The notes beneath the pieces were generated by a model. The model ran no database searches and was not told where the DNA came from. It saw nothing but the letters and a program-made list of their open reading frames with translations. A program made the position numbers and the translations under genes. A stretch of DNA of 6,166 nt from Thiotrichaceae bacterium (GTDB lineage: Bacteria; Pseudomonadota; Gammaproteobacteria; SZUA-229): the NCBI GenBank assembly GCA_002746365.1, contig NVWZ01000030.1, positions 13,370 to 19,535 of the forward strand, given 5' to 3'. Positions 4,995 to 6,166 of the stretch are shown piece by piece (the first letter of the stretch is position 1; every line of letters starts with the position of its first letter).

Positions 4995-6166
4995 ATGCGT
5001 AAAATCAATTCTCGCTGCGTACCTTTTTTATGGATTTTCTCTGTATTATTTCTTACACTCTTCTCGCCATTAATTTCAGCAGAAGCCGTTAGTCAAGATA
5101 CCACTTTATGCCCCATACAAAACACGTCGAGCATTAAACGCACACCTCCCCCTATTTTTTCCGAAGAAAATATTGGACACACCAAAATCGGCGCCGACAC
5201 CACGCAGTCCGGTGCGGATAGCTCGATAGCACTGGATGGCAATGTCGTCATCGAACAACATAAATTACGAATTAGCGCTGATCATGCACAATATAGTAAA
5301 CAGTCCGATACATTGCAGATCTCAGGCAACGTACACATAGATTCAGAATCCATGTCGTTAGAAGCTGACTCTGGCATTATTAATATAAACAACAACACTA
5401 CCGAAACAAAATCTACCACTAAAAATAGAACCTCTCAATTCAATAACATTAAATTCCTTATTCCTGAAAGCCAGATGAAAGGTAAGGCTGGAAATATTCA
5501 AACAGGTGAAAACGATCAAGGTAATAAAATATCCACTTTAAATAATGCCAATATAACTAGCTGCGATTTATTCGACCCGGACTGGTTAATCAGCGCTGAT
5601 GAAATTCAGCTGGATCACGATGATGAATACGGCAGCGCTGAGGACGTCGTTATTCGCTTCAAAGGCATACCTTTTTTATACATACCCTACATGGAATTCC
5701 CTACAAGCGATAAACGCCGTAGCGGCTTATTATTTCCGCAATTTGGCACATCGACATCACGAGGCATAGAACTTGCTGTACCCTGGTACTGGAATATTGC
5801 GCCAAATCATGATGCAGTCATCACACCACGATACATGGAAAAACGCGGCGTAGAAGTGGCGGGAAATTATCGTTATCTAACACAATCAACAGATGGAAGA
5901 CTACTTGGCGCATACTTACCTGATGACGACGTAACGCAAGAAAACCGTTATCAAGTTCGTTACACTCAACATACTCGTATCCTTTCCAATTTATTACTCG
6001 ATATCGATTTACAGGATATTTCTGACGCTGAATATTTCAACGACTTTTCCAATAATCTTGGCAGTACCAGTCAAACACACCTGTTTCGAAATGCTACGCT
6101 ACGTTACGAATTAAACAATTGGCAGATGCGTGTACTGGTACAGGATATAAAAACCATCGATAGCAC
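4995..6166 (+). CDS. lptD: LPS-assembly protein LptD, N-terminal half, runs off right edge
   Basis: LptD is the outer-membrane beta-barrel that, with the lipoprotein LptE, inserts lipopolysaccharide into the outer leaflet after delivery by the LptA bridge. I translated 390 open codons; the family is about 750-900 residues. Residues 1-29 or 1-31 form a signal peptide (basic start, hydrophobic 9-27, S-A-E-A cleavage zone). Residues about 65-215 are the periplasmic beta-jellyroll (OstA-like) domain, with GADSSIALDGNVVIEQHKLRISADHA-type repeats. The barrel begins with the conserved block around YIPYMEFPTSDKRRSGLLFP (229-248), continuing into the VPWYWNIAPNHDAVITPRYM block. C39 and C190 match the two N-terminal cysteines (C31 and C173 in E. 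coli) that form interdomain disulfides with a C-terminal pair, here outside the window. ATG 4995 is the first ATG after an in-frame stop (4962-4964); its Shine-Dalgarno site is weak. It follows argF on the same strand without a terminator, so read-through from argDF is possible. Confidence 0.95.
   Translation, partial: MRKINSRCVPFLWIFSVLFLTLFSPLISAEAVSQDTTLCPIQNTSSIKRTPPPIFSEENIGHTKIGADTTQSGADSSIALDGNVVIEQHKLRISADHAQYSKQSDTLQISGNVHIDSESMSLEADSGIININNNTTETKSTTKNRTSQFNNIKFLIPESQMKGKAGNIQTGENDQGNKISTLNNANITSCDLFDPDWLISADEIQLDHDDEYGSAEDVVIRFKGIPFLYIPYMEFPTSDKRRSGLLFPQFGTSTSRGIELAVPWYWNIAPNHDAVITPRYMEKRGVEVAGNYRYLTQSTDGRLLGAYLPDDDVTQENRYQVRYTQHTRILSNLLLDIDLQDISDAEYFNDFSNNLGSTSQTHLFRNATLRYELNNWQMRVLVQDIKTIDS

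Noticed and set aside
1..6166. CRISPR array, insertion sequence or tRNA
   Set aside because: No regularly spaced direct repeats, transposase reading frame with terminal inverted repeats, or tRNA-like cloverleaf was found by eye in either strand.

Overview
The window looks like chromosomal DNA from a moderately AT-rich gammaproteobacterium, probably aquatic or marine. The basis is an LptD whose conserved blocks resemble gammaproteobacterial versions, an argD-argF pair of the same type, and a PEP-CTERM/exosortase-type surface protein, a trait of biofilm- or EPS-forming environmental Gram-negatives. The lineage is inferred from protein similarity recalled by eye; no search was run.

Layout, left to right. 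(1) Minus strand 1-674: the 5' part of a hydantoinase B/oxoprolinase (HyuB-type) gene, running off the left edge. (2) A divergent intergenic region, 675-854, with candidate promoters in both directions. (3) Plus strand 855-1451: a 198-residue integral membrane protein matching the membrane domain of PuuD-type 'urate hydroxylase' but lacking the cytochrome c domain, closed by a strong terminator (1490-1527). (4) A roughly 330-base gap that ends in an excellent sigma-54 promoter (1793-1808) with possible enhancer-type palindromes upstream. (5) Plus strand 1857-2405: a secreted PEP-CTERM protein, followed by a remarkable 28-bp perfect inverted repeat (2412-2470) that includes a bidirectional terminator. 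(6) A roughly 360-base gap holding a perfect -10 hexamer and a terminator-like hairpin (2737-2764) just before argD. (7) Plus strand 2829-4037 argD and 4034-4948 argF, overlapping by four bases. (8) Plus strand 4995 to the right edge: the N-terminal half of lptD, with no terminator separating it from argF.

Functionally these are separate modules. argD and argF supply consecutive-stage enzymes of arginine synthesis (N-acetylglutamate semialdehyde to N-acetylornithine, and ornithine to citrulline). lptD encodes the outer-membrane LPS translocon. The PEP-CTERM protein should be exported and processed by an exosortase encoded elsewhere. The HyuB/PuuD-like pair only hints at cyclic amide or purine-related metabolism. 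No new multi-gene system is evident. The most interesting signals are regulatory: the sigma-54/palindrome architecture at the PEP-CTERM gene, the very long terminator palindrome behind it, and the promoter-hairpin arrangement in front of argDF.
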